Shown: positions 47,031 through 57,994, counted from the stretch's first letter. The stretch is DNA of 64,000 bases from Siphonodentalium dalli (GCA_032622095.1 CP136066.1:64572609-64636608), one strand, 5' to 3'. Notes: generated by a model from the letters alone, not told the origin. Numbers and translations: made by a program.

Positions 47031-47517
47031 ATCCCTTTAATGACGGGAGCTGCGCTGGCGCAAGATTAAACACCCTGTGCCAATGCATTCTCTTATATAT
47101 GCGAGTCGACCATAGGTCGCCTCACATATATAAGAGAATGCATTGGCCTAAAAAAAATATATCATTTTTTTTATAATTAACATTACATTCTATAACAATT
47201 TTTATCATTTTTTATTATTATTCTTTAACAATTTTATCATTTTTTTCTTACATTCTTTAACAATATTATCATTTTTTTTATCATTGTTTCCAACATTCTT
47301 TATCAATTTTTATCATTATTTCTTACATTCTTTAACAATTTTTAATATTTGTTTTTCATTTTTTAACAATTATAAAAAATAATATAAACTTTGTTAGGCC
47401 AATGCATTCTCTTATATGTGCGAGGCGATTTATGGTCGACTCGCATATATAAGAAAATGCTTTGGCACATGGTCTTTAATGTTGCGCCAGTGCATCTCCT
47501 ATCCCGTCATGAAATGG
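47031..47517. mobile_element. Double-hairpin element (family H2, copy 3), expanded linker
   Basis: Left CCTTTAATGACGGGAGCTGC, right CCCGTCATGAAATGG. Hairpins at about 47,079-47,147 and 47,397-47,466; the second has inner stem CGATT..GGTCG. The linker (47,160-47,395) holds about seven copies of a roughly 33-bp unit built on TTACATTCTTTAACAATTTT, against one unit in most relatives. Confidence 0.72.
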
Positions 47518-48767
47518 TATTATAAAAAAGACAAAAACGTATTATTCCCGGAAATACTTGCAGAACATGTATAAAAATGACTAACGAGGTGCAAATTTTC
47601 TAATCACCACAATACATACCTGGATATAATTGTGTTGGAAACTGGATAAGATAAAAGTTTTATGATAGCCACAAGTTTCTATATATATATCCTTTATTTC
47701 CTCCGTTAACGAAGAGCTTTTACAATATAATTGGAATGTTTACAAGTGCCAATAATAACACAGACATTGGTTAAAGATACCTCGTTAATTTTGACACCAT
47801 TATAAAACTAACCATGCATGTGCACAGTTTCTTTCCGACATATCATTAGATGCTACCCATGAACCAACTGACGGGTGGATTTGATGATCAGATATCGATC
47901 GACTCTCACAATAGGAAATGTTCATGTTTTGACTTTTTGTCAACAAAGCGGAACTTAGTCTAATGACGGCTATTACATGCTCAAAAAACGCCTTACTGAA
48001 GTTAGAAATTTAACTGCTTTCAAAGTTATGTGCACAACTGAGACAAACCCTATTTACTTTATGGTATCGGGAATAAAGTACAATTCTAATCTGGTGTCAG
48101 ATTGGACAACTATATCGTTATTAAATTTAGGGATGGGGTTAAATCAATGCAGAGGAATACGTCAAGCCTCATTCGTTGCTTTCATATTCCTCAAAAGATA
48201 GTAATCGATAAGACAAAAACTTTGGGGCAAATGAGCGTTCTTTTTTATTTAGACTTTTCGTGAAATGGTAGAAATATATACAGAGTTTTTATTTGACATC
48301 TGTGCGGAAAGTTCAAAATAGCCGATGATTTCGGTAAGGCTTTCAGAGGTTTATATAAAGAGCGCATATTAGTATCTAAAATATGTTTCGACCTATTTTT
48401 ATAACCTGGATGTCAAAAGTAATTAACACTTATGTTTATATTGAAGCGTTAAAATTGCGAGAGCATTTGAAATGTATAGAGATCCCCATTAAATTAACAA
48501 TTTGACAATGGGCAAGTTACACAGAGGCCAAGGGCATTGCTCTTTATTGGCATTCCGACTTTCAACGCCCTTGACAGAACTGAGACAAACCCTCTTTACT
48601 TTTACTGTATCGGGTTATAAATTAACATAGAACGCTCTTTATTTTTAGCATTCTGGATAGAAAAGAGACCCTATTCATATCGCTTAGATATATATTGGCA
48701 AGACAGATATATATTCCGCATAACAATATGTCATGTATGTATCGACAATAATGAGCAATTGATATGT
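47518..48767. other. No gene recognised; CGCTCTTTATT motifs
   Basis: AT-rich. GCTCTTTATTGGCATTCCG (48,539), CCTCTTTACTTTTACTGTATCGGG (48,592) and CGCTCTTTATTTTTAGC (48,632) belong to the dispersed motif described among the findings. Confidence 0.4.
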
Positions 48768-49038
48768 TTAACCATTTCATGACTAGAGCTCCCTGACATT
48801 TTGCGAAAACCATGTGCCATTGCATTCTCCTATTTATGCTAGTCTCCCACAGGGAGCCTGAAATATAAGATAATGCATTGGCCTGACATTATTTGCCTTG
48901 GTCTTTTAAGCCAGTGAATTTTCTTATATTATAAGAGGCTCCCTATGGTAGACTTGCATATAAACAAGAATGCATTGGCACAGGGTTTTTAATGCTGCCC
49001 CAGCACTGTTCCCGTTATGAACCACATGAAAGGGTTAA
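48768..49038. mobile_element. TTAA double-hairpin element (family H2, copy 4)
   Basis: TTAACCATTTCATGACTAGAG at the left and CATGAAAGGGTTAA at the right, with TTAA on both sides. The first inner stem is CTCCC..GGGAG near 48,844-48,856. The second hairpin is decayed. 271 bp. Confidence 0.72.
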
Positions 49039-49108
49039 TTTGTGGCTTGAATCGATTGAGTCGATTTACAGCAAAGCTACTTTGCCATTTTGCTTATTTG
49101 TACATAAA

Positions 49109-49278
49109 CAGTAATGCCCAAAGTAATTGACCACTTAACCACAGCAGAATTATGGGTAATTTTTCAGGATTTAGTCGGAAATATGGCTTGTTGCCATTCA
49201 TCGGAAAGCTCTCGAAATCCTGAAAAATTACCCATAATTCTGCTGTGGTTAAGTGGTCAATTACTTTGGGCATTACTG
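49109..49278. mobile_element. Palindromic TA MITE (family P, copy 4), centre deleted
   Basis: The ends CAGTAATGCCCAAAGTAATT and its mirror enclose a hairpin from which part of the right inner arm is missing. TA follows the right end; the left flank is AA. It lies about 185 bp from the 58-bp Shox exon. Confidence 0.8.
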
Positions 49279-49462
49279 TACATGTATAAATGGTCTTATT
49301 TTTTATTCCGGAATAATCTATGATACGGTATATTTTCATTAGCTTAAAAACCATTGATAAAACCACAGAACAAGGACCGCCAACTGCCACCGGTTTCGTC
49401 ACAATCCACATTTCAGGGACTGGGACCACTTTGTGGTTATATCGTGTGAATACAACTCTCAC

Positions 49463-49520
49463 CTTTCTGCATTTGACTCTCCTGTTTCCGACACTTCGCC
49501 CTTCTGTTTTGAAACCAAAC
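49463..49520 (-). CDS. Shox: Shox-like homeobox gene, 58-bp exon (homeodomain end)
   Basis: Acceptor TTTCAG before GTTTGGTTTC and donor AAAG|GTGAGA. It encodes [19 protein letters not shown] plus one base of the next codon, phase 0 in and phase 1 out. It supplies recognition-helix residues, with Gln at homeodomain position 50. In vertebrate SHOX and SHOX2 the equivalent exon is also 58 bp, as remembered, supporting orthology. It joins RVQ at the end of the 58,514-58,704 exon exactly. Confidence 0.93.
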
Positions 49521-49599
49521 CTGAAAGGAAACGAAATCTATCAAAAGACGGAATAAAATTTATTAGAATACGGAACGAAATCAATTAAAAAGAGATAGA

Positions 49600-50345
49600 A
49601 CCCGTCGCTACAATCATGGTATAATTCGATTGGGTGATTTATTTCATCACGTTTCCTTGGTAATCGAATTACGTAGAGTTGTTCTTTCACGTTAGTGTGT
49701 GTATTCAATTCATATCGGCGGGAATTTCCATCGCCATTATTGAATTAGTTTGATCTGTTGAAAATCTTTGACACGCCGTAAATGCGTATATCTCTCGGTT
49801 TACCTTCGGGGCGATAGAAGACTATGAGTATTGTGACGTTATTGCTTTATCGAGTAGAATCTCACGCGCTCCGGGAAACTAATTGGCCTGTAAAGTACCG
49901 ACTCCCTCGTGGAATTAGAAGACTTGTTAATTGGCACAAAAGCTTCATGACTTTTCATCGTTTAATCAATGGCTTCTCTCGATTAAATTAATTTGCCATG
50001 AATTTGGAATTATTTTATTATGTGCAAATTGAAGATTTATCGAATTTACTGCTGATAAATTGAGTTAGGCGAATAAACATTGATAGCTCGGTATTGATGT
50101 TTCTTTCACCCACCAGACCCAGCCGAAAAGAAATAGCTTTACGTCGTTTAATCACTATATTTGCGAAGAACCTTCGCATTCGGTGCCCCTTTCAAAAGAA
50201 TTCTGTATATAAGCGAACATTTATTTATGCTATGGGGGGGGGGTCTTAATAATGACTGATATTGGGAGTGTCTTCCGCTGTGTATCTTTGGAATGCGACA
50301 ATTGATAAGTCAGAGTATGTCTACATAGTCTTCGCCTGAGCGGAG
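49600..50345. promoter_or_regulatory. Candidate regulatory block, part duplicated downstream
   Basis: Non-repetitive, with many TAAT/ATTA cores (AATTACG, AACTAATTGG, GTTAATTGG, TTTAATCAATGG, AAATTAATTTG). Positions 50,110-50,345 (AATAGCTTTACGTCG, ATATTTGCGAAGAA, GTGCCCCTTTCA, ATTTATTTATGC, AGTCTTCG) recur in order at 51,185-51,425. No coding frame. Function inferred only. Confidence 0.35.
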
Positions 50346-51184
50346 GCCCATGTGCATGCACCTTCATTTTTTTAAATTCAATTCTTTATTCATTCTCAAT
50401 AGGTCAAAAAAATTGACAAATAATATAACATAAACAATATATGACAATGACGGTCATTAAATATATAAACATTACTGTATTGTATTTCTTTGCCTAATAC
50501 ACCACCGACCCCCACCCTAAACCTTTGGCGAGACAAAATGTCTAAAAATATATCCACACACTGGCAAGTTTACATGGTAGTTTACATGCAATCGTAGAGA
50601 GGTGTAATGTGCGAAGCTGTGATCGACAATCTACTTATAAAATGCACATACCCAAGTGTCTAGTACATACTCGTTATAATAATATTTACATTTGCCTGAC
50701 ATTTGCGTTCAAATACATATATATTGAAAGAATTCACTGCGCAATAACTCGTGGAATTTCACCGCCCGAATAAACAACAGAACAATTGGATATACATATT
50801 CTGTCATTTCGTGAAGATTTTCCTGACAAGTTTGCCAGTTGTTTGAAAAATTTCATTTGCATTTTTGCAACTTTCGATTATAATTTTAGAATTGTTCGAC
50901 TGATCATATATTATTCATTGAAGAACATTCTAAACGAAATGGGATCAAAAATATAAATCCTCGAGTATCATTTGTGCCTGGCCCGAGTGAGATAGTGAGA
51001 TTTGTGGCTTGCATTGCCCGACTATTTGTCGTCGCGTGTGCGGTCATTTCGGTTAGATTTGTTTGACTGGTATATCATATTATATTCATTTTATTCAAAC
51101 ATTCCATCTAGACACAACATATATATTCGGAATCTTTCCAGCCCGGTCCTTGCAAAACTCTAATATATAAAACAACATGCCCCT

Positions 51185-51425
51185 AGTCGAAAGAGAATAG
51201 CTTTGCGTCGCGATCTAATCAGTATATTTGCGAAGAAATTTCTCATGCCGTGCCCCTTTCATAATAAATTGTGTACATAGGCGCTAATTTATTTATGCCA
51301 TTGAAGAAATTATTAATAATGTCTAATATTTGAGAATGATTCTGCATGTAGATTTCGTATGCGACCACCGATAGTCGTGCAATGCAAGCAAGCTTAATTG
51401 TCGCTACACAGTCTTCGTTCATTTC
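51185..51425. repeat. Diverged duplicate of 50,110-50,345
   Basis: Shares AATAGCTTTGCGTCG, ATATTTGCGAAGAA, CGTGCCCCTTTCATA, ATTTATTTATGCCAT and CACAGTCTTCG, same orientation, about 1.08 kb away. Confidence 0.75.
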
Positions 51426-52212
51426 AATTTAATAGTGACTCTGGTCATAATAAAATACACCACAGAGACAATACATGTATATAATTATGACACAATTACG
51501 TATCATAGTGTATTTCAATTTATATTTACTTATATACATGTGGTACGCGTGCACGAACAAATGTACATGCACGTATACATGTGCGTTCCTGAAAATTTCC
51601 AAAATCTTTTTAATAAATATCCAGATGTTTTTGATTTTGTTTGACTTCGCTATGTTGTTGTTGCTGTTGTCTGTAAATTCCCCCGTTGTCTTCGGGGAAC
51701 CATGTTAAACAGGTAAACTTGAGCTCTAGTTGCTACACAGTTTCTGGTTGTCCACCTAGCACACTAAACAGTTAATGCAGAAATAGGATGGAAACACAGG
51801 ATGCAGTAAGAACAGATAGGAAAAAGCAGTTTCCGCATTAACTACTGATATGTATAATCTCTGGGATAGTTTGTGCCCAAGAGTCCAAGCTCCAATAATT
51901 TTTATATATTGATTTGTAGTGAAGCGCATATTAGAATCAAGCATGGATTGCTTCAGACTTGTAGCAAAAGTTAGATTAAACATAGCTGATATTGATCATC
52001 AAAGTAACACATTGTGGGACAGTATATTGTCCATGAGCGGATATAGACCCTCCAAATTGTTACATCAGAAAAGCTATGCATTGAGTTTCGCTGCAGATGT
52101 ATCGCTGCCTAAACGTTGAATGAATAATTGGTTCAAAGTTCAAGTATTTGGTCAATTGAAATAATGATTTGATGTATCTTACTCTTAAATTCTTTAATTG
52201 TTTATACTTTTT

Positions 52213-53020
52213 TGAGGCGCCCCATTCGTGAAATTAAAAAAATTCTCAATTTCAAACTATCAATTTGAAGGGGGAAATCATTATCCTCTATAACCAATAT
52301 AGGCTATAGTCTTATAACAACAACTGTTCATCCTCACAATATGAGAGATACGTTCTAAATATGTAACAAACAAAAAGTGGTTTAAAACATAATAACAACT
52401 ATTTGTGAAGTAGGTCGATAGAGATTTACAGAAAATATTTTCAAAAAACATACTGCATTATCGAGCTTATGAACCCAACTAGGGTATGCGCTCAGTCTAC
52501 CATCTGAAATCATTATTGTCTGCGAGAAAATAAATCAAACATTTTTCATTGCATATTTTAGTTTTTTTGTGCGGCCATTAGCAGAACTATCTTATTATCG
52601 TGTGAAGGCCCCAACAATATAAAATAGCGTGTAAATATTATTCAACCACGGTTTGCAATAATCTGACAAACATCATATTTATTCATCTTTTCAGACATTA
52701 TACTGCTTCGTGGTGATTTTTCCTCCCAATCACAAAATAAAAATAGTTCTGCAAATGGCTACCAAAAAGAACTAAAATATGTAATGAAAAATGTTTTGTT
52801 TATTTTCTCACAGACCGTAATGAAGGAAGCTCAAAAAAGTTTTTTGTTTTAATTTTTTTAAACCACTTTTTTTGTTTACATAATTAGGACATATCTCTCA
52901 TATTTTGAGGGTAAACAGGTGTTTTTTTAGTACTATAGCATACATTGGTTAGAACGCATAATCACTTCTTTTTCCTTCAAATTGATAGTTTGAAATTGAG
53001 ATTTTTTGAAAATGCCTTCT
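52213..53020. mobile_element. Giant hairpin element, arms about 400 bp
   Basis: The left arm (CTCAATTTCAAACTATCAAT at 52,235) is mirrored at 52,985-53,005. ATATGAGAGATA, AAAGTGGTTTAAA, AAATCAAACATTTTTCAT and GCCATTAGCAGAACTAT all have reversed counterparts in the right half, and the centre lies near 52,620. The hairpin thus spans almost the entire element. No transposase seen. Ends are decayed and the target duplication unclear. Confidence 0.78.
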
Positions 53021-53284
53021 TAAGATGACGTGGAATTAATCTCCTAAATCTGCGTTATACATATGTGCACTTTCTTTCCGAGTAGTCTCGGTTTGTCCAC
53101 GATTATTCTTCGATTGGTAATTTATGCTTGCTTTCTTGTCCGAAATCTAATGAGAGCGTGTAGATGAATCGTTGGATGACAAATATTTTTCTCGAACGCA
53201 GTTATCGATGGAAGGGGTGTTCACCTTCGAATTACCGACTGCAACCCCCTCGAACCTGACCAAATTTATAACTCAGGAAAGTTG

Positions 53285-53465
53285 CATTGTGCCTCTGTCG
53301 ATTATAATTTTGAATTGTTCGACTGATTCATAAAATTTTATTTATTAGTTAAGCAATTTTATTCAGCCCGATCGCGAGTGGGATACCGAATCACGAAGCC
53401 GCGCCATATATATAACTTGCACTGACCGACCATTAGCGGTCGCATTTACGACCATTTCGGCTATA
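53285..53465. repeat. Diverged duplicate of about 50,850-51,055
   Basis: TCGATTATAATTTTGAATTG followed by TTCGACTGAT here matches TCGATTATAATTTTAGAATTG and TTCGACTGAT at about 50,872-50,905. Further on, GCGAGTGGGATA, TTGCACTGACCGAC and ACCATTTCGG match GAGTGAGATA, TTGCATTGCCCGAC and GTCATTTCGG. Same orientation, about 2.4 kb apart. Confidence 0.65.
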
Positions 53466-53548
53466 TTAAAATGAGCTTTTGTAAGATGTGGAGTTGTATG
53501 AGAACATGTGTACCCAAAAACAAAATAATAATTAATTATATACAGTGC

Positions 53549-54139
53549 TTAAAGGGGTACTGTACGCCATTTTCATTAAATTTCCGGTGACAACAACGAT
53601 CTAATATCGATAATATATAGAAACATAAGTAATTTGAGTCGAAGATGTATTCTGTAAACGCTCAGGTTAATAGGCTATCTTAAAATTTTATAATTTAAAA
53701 GTTAATAATTTGATATAAATTGAATTTATGACTGGAGCCATAAAATGGCGTCAATTAAATTACGAATTTCCGTAATCAAATAAATTAATTGAGGGATACT
53801 GGATTGTTAAACCGATCGCACACACGATCGCTTAAAATATTATGATGATATGGGGAGAACACTCAAGCCACCCACTGACTAGCGACGATACAATAATTTA
53901 AATGATTATATGGGACTAGTATGCCTATAATATAACTGTTATTTGATTCATTTGGTTGAAAACTGTACAAAAATTACTCGACAACGACAATTTGTATTTT
54001 TGCATTCCGGTAAATTTTTCATCCGTAACACTACTTCGTACTCAACAGACTTTCAAATAATGAATTTGTTTTTACCTTATTCTCCGACTCGGAGAATATA
54101 GAAAGCAACAACAACATTTGGCGTACAGTACCCCTTTAA
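53549..54139. mobile_element. TTAA MITE with AGGGGTACTGTACGCC ends (family F)
   Basis: TTAAAGGGGTACTGTACGCC at the left and GGCGTACAGTACCCCTTTAA at the right are perfect inverted repeats within TTAA. 591 bp, non-coding, in the large Shox intron. Confidence 0.85.
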
Positions 54140-54339
54140 TCCAAACAACGTGCTCTGAAGGGTATACATGCTTTTCAATGTATCATTGAAACAAGTGATT
54201 ACTATCCATGCAACATATATATTGTTTGACCTGAACTTATTTTGAGACCACGAACCTGCATCAATCGGGACATTATGCAATGTATTGAAATGGAAGTAAG
54301 AAAGTTATATGCTATCGTTGGGTTGACGATTCTTCCAAA

Positions 54340-55000
54340 CGAAAATATTTTTTAATCCCACGCGGTCGAGTTATGTTTTGGGTGTTACCGTTGTATTTTG
54401 ATTACCGGCAGCGAATCGAGCGTCTAATTTTGTTAGTAGATATAACCAATCAACTAATAAAGCTTTCATTAACTTGGATCCCGGGGTCATGTGACCCAAT
54501 CATTATTCGGGTGACCCTCGTTGACGTCAGAAAGCTTGGGGAATCCCTGCGCGTGACGTCTGCTTAGAAACCGCATGTCGGCTGACGAAATCGACAAGAG
54601 CGCTGCCTCGCTCAATCAAGACAGTGGAGTGATTAATTAAATAAGACTTAGCCTTTAATACGGACTGCGAATTCCAATTATACTAAGGAATGAAAATTCA
54701 TGTGGTTTAAAGAAATCTAGCGCTATGTTATCTAATTTCGTGCCCAGTCCCATGAGTCTCCTCTCGAGAATGGTATTGACGCGGCACGCTTGTGGTTTTA
54801 GTTGGTCTATGCGTAAGGATTGATTTCAATAGGGAGTTTAGAAGCGATGGATTAATGACTGATATTGGACGTGGGACCACTGTTGGGCCGGATAAATGGC
54901 CCATATTACTCGACAAATTAGGGGTATTGTGTCGCCTGCTCGTGCTGTGTGCGGTGAATATGGCCGAAATTAAAGCCCTAATGTCCCGTAATAAGAGATA
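54340..55000. promoter_or_regulatory. Candidate regulatory block in Shox intron
   Basis: Balanced composition, without repeats. It has two CRE-like TGACGTC sites (54,522 and 54,554), TAAT cores (CTAATTTTG, AACTAATAAAGC, GATTAATTAAAT) and the palindrome GGGTCATGTGACCC (54,484-54,497). Open frames on both strands (for example minus 54,728-55,069) have no family features. Regulatory role inferred. Confidence 0.35.
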
Positions 55001-55004
55001 ATGT

Positions 55005-55300
55005 GGAACACACTGAGAGATAGGGTTTATGATTATATTAGAGAGCGGACACACAAGAGTACATAGCAATGCACACGATGTTTTGGCTAAAATGACATAC
55101 GGTATGTTAATGACGCTTTTGATAAACCATCAGATGGGCAAAAATAGGTTCCGGAGGAAAACAAGTCGTTTCGTTTATCATGAGAGATAGGGTTTATGAT
55201 TCAATTAGATACTGGACACACAAGAACATACAGTAGTACATAGCAATGTACACGAAGTTTTGGCTATAATGACGCACGGTATGTTAAAGGCACGTGAGGC
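55005..55300. repeat. Two-copy tandem duplication, about 170 bp apart
   Basis: GAGAGATAGGGTTTATGATT, GGACACACAAGA, TACATAGCAATG, CACGA and TTTTGGCTA.AATGAC.CACGGTATGTTAA recur in order at 55,014 and 55,183. A weaker third trace (AGATAGGTTCC) is near 55,815. Confidence 0.75.
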
Positions 55301-56217
55301 CTTAGTTGTCGAAAATATTCATATTTGTTCCAATCACCGTAAACAGAAAAACATTACAACGCATACAGTGTCGTTCATATATACCACGACCATCGCGTAA
55401 ACAGCATGTTATCATAAAGACCTACTATATTTTACCTGAGCAAGAGCCTGATTGTGTTACAGAAGACAGCACAATGCTACTGGCTAATCACACACAAATG
55501 GCATAAACGCTCTTTATTAGATCCATATCAGGAATTCACCGACAAAGACGCTCTTTATGTTTACCATCATAATATAAACAAACACCAGAAAAGTAACTTT
55601 TAAAGCTTTTTTTACACAACACTGGTCAAACATATGACAATAACATACTGTTTATGCGATATTTCTTATTTGTATACGGACAAAGTCTGTCTACAGTTTG
55701 ATGTTCTTTCTGTTTGTGGCAATTTTTGACGGGTGGAAATATTTTCACAGCATACCCACCGCCAAGGCCAACCGTACCTTTAATCATGCTTTTGAAAACT
55801 CATCAGAGGGGCAGAGATAGGTTCCAAACATAGGCTTCAAATAAAACGTGTCAACCAGATCGATGTAGTAAACCTAACACCTTTCGATTTAGGTGATGCG
55901 AAGGCTCAATTTAAGAATATAATCGATAGTATCTCATATCACGTTCCTTTGAAAATCGTAATGTAAAGGGGTCAATTGTCAGGGACTCTATCTACATGTG
56001 TATACCGCTCTAACTTTTCAACCCGAGACGTTATGTCTATATACCCAGGTTGCATGTGATAAGACAGTTTGAGTGAATCCAGAATATCTGGTGTGGCAGA
56101 AAAAAAACGTCAATATACGTTGTGATGGACGACTTTGTCAAGTAAGACGATGGGTTTCCTTCCACATTTTTATTCAACACTTAGGACTGTCTTACATGGC
56201 TCACATGCTTAATATAC
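55301..56217. other. No gene recognised; possible older part of LINE
   Basis: Contains CGCTCTTTATTAGATCCATA and CGCTCTTTATGTTTACCATC (55,507 and 55,549). Positions 56,073-56,217 have an open frame (LSYMAHMLNILVSGSYIRG) that could be an upstream, frameshifted part of the LINE that follows. Confidence 0.4.
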
Positions 56218-57113
56218 TTGTATCTGGTTCATATATTCGTGGTGTGTCGTTGGATGCTTGGGGTAAATCGTATGGCATCGAAACTTTGTATATATCCTAT
56301 TGTGTATGATGCCATATCTCGTGCAGTTAAATTTGCAATAAAGTCATTGACCACAGACCAAGAATATCTTATTTACAAATCTGCTAACATATCAGAAGAT
56401 CGTATTATACCAGATAAATGGTCGTTTGACTCGGAAGTCCCCAAATATATTGAACTTTTCGATAGTGGTGATAAAGCCTTGAAATCAATTAGAACAATTT
56501 GTGATAACTTAAAAATTTATCACGTATGCTGTTTCAGACGAGATATATTCAACGACGAAAAGCCATCAGGTAAAAACAAGTTGCGAACCTATAAAAGAGC
56601 GAAAATAAAATACCAGAAAGAACCATATTTGAACCTCGTTAAAAATTTCTCCGTCAGATTATCTGTCACAAATCTTCGGATCAGCAACCATACTTTGGAT
56701 ATTGAGAAAGGCAGACACAAACGACCTATAGTAGCCGCTGATGAGAGAATTTGCAAAAAGTGTGGAATGGAGGTAGAAACCGAAGAACACTTCATTATGC
56801 GATGCCCCATTTATAAACATCTAAGAAAACGTTTATTTGCGGAAATAAGCGACAATATTCAGACCTTTAATAATATGGCTGACCAACAAAAATTCTTAAT
56901 CATCTTGAGAAATGATGAACCCAAAACATATAATATCATCCGCAACATGGTCCAATCTTTCTACATAAATGGTGTGAATCGCCAAACATTGAACATTAAT
57001 ATATTTATGTTACTATACTTATAATAACATTTTATTTATGTAACTCTTTTGACATCGGCCTCGAGTGGGCGTATTTGTCATTAAATTTATCTTTATCTTT
57101 ATCTTTTATAGAG
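56218..57113 (+). pseudogene. 5'-truncated LINE, C-terminal polyprotein end
   Basis: An open frame of 268 residues to 57,024. The central part (YLNLVKNFSVRLSVTNLRIS ... HTLDIEKGRHKRPIV) and the following ICKKCGM ... EEHFIMRCPIY (a CCHC-type cluster) are typical of the C-terminal region of LINE reverse-transcriptase polyproteins in invertebrates. The catalytic part of the reverse transcriptase and the endonuclease are absent. The element ends in repeated TTTATC units (57,078-57,111), the expected 3' tail. The first 60 or so residues, read from the annotated ATG, are probably not native. Confidence 0.8.
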
Positions 57114-57389
57114 TGGTATCATTTGAGTTCTTAGACGAAAGACTCAATGTTGGTCAAAATTGTCCAAGCTTGTAAGTAAAAGTGTCGGGTCTAGTTTTGG
57201 TTACTAGTGACGTGTGTTTTAACAGCAGATTGTCAGAACTAGCCCGTTACTAACACTAACTATTTTTGTTTACTATCTTGATCAGTACAGCTCTAACGTA
57301 ACGATCCCTAGTTATTATAACTAAATATTCCTAGCCCGGGAATCTACATGGCGTGATCACACCTCCATTTGGTGCACCTGTCCTGGCTA

Positions 57390-57602
57390 CAGTAATGCTC
57401 TAATTAATCGACCTCTTAACCACAGCAGAATTATGGGTAACTTTTCAGGATTTAGTCGGAAATATGGCTTGTTGCCATTCATCTGAAAGCTCTCACCGAG
57501 AGCTTTCCGATGAATGGCAACAAGCCATATTTCCGACTAAATCCTGAAAAGTTACACATAATTCTGCTGTGGTTAAGAGGTCGATTAATGATACCATTAC
57601 TG
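57390..57602. mobile_element. Palindromic TA MITE (family P, copy 5), complete
   Basis: TA on both sides, ends CAGTAATGC and (decayed) CATTACTG. The arms of about 100 bp meet at AAAGCTCTCACCGAGAGCTTT near 57,495. The most symmetrical copy after 8393-8605. Confidence 0.88.
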
Positions 57603-57910
57603 TACATTTACATCGGGTTTACCTCCATGCCTTTTAGTGCATCGTTGGTTCGAATCTGATGCAACAACGTGCCAAATATATGACATGGAGGGGGCGCACA
57701 TAATTCTGTTACATCTGAGTTCGAGACACAAAACCCAATCACATCTTGCAAATCAAATCAAAGTGGGCAAGTAAATGAAAAAAGTGTTAAGTCAGTATCA
57801 GCCAATCACAAATCGCGGCAAGTCTAATCGCAGCCAATCAGAAGACAGTTGCGTGGTATTTGTTGTTAGCTGACACCGATGTAATGTTTTTTTAAGTAAT
57901 GGGGTTGCTT

Positions 57911-57945
57911 GCTATGCGTTCTAGACTATCGAACGCATAGCTATT
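57911..57945. repeat. Short hairpin
   Basis: GCTATGCGTTC and GAACGCATAGC are an 11-bp perfect stem around a loop of about nine bases. Isolated; no terminator or RNA role can be assigned. Confidence 0.5.
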
Positions 57946-57994
57946 CCAGTTAGTATACATGGGTTCGCCCAGACCGTGGCTAAGATATATCGGA

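Larger units (their letters stand above)
41317..49462 (-). other. Shox-like intron 3' of the 58-bp exon, repeat-rich
   Basis: About 8.1 kb between the last two coding exons on the minus strand. It contains a family D end (41,535-41,640), a three-unit tandem repeat (41,990-42,420), candidate regulatory blocks (42,470-43,060, 43,903-44,085, 46,430-46,660), a family D element, a 250-bp direct repeat, and H2 and P elements, each listed separately. No other exon was recognised. Confidence 0.6.

Noticed and set aside
54728-55069. 113-residue minus-strand open frame
   Set aside because: No recognisable domain, overlapped by a plus-strand frame, in an intron block better explained as regulatory or neutral sequence.
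57640-57680. GGTTCGAATC resembling a tRNA T-arm
   Set aside because: No matching acceptor stem, D-arm or anticodon arm upstream; an isolated motif.
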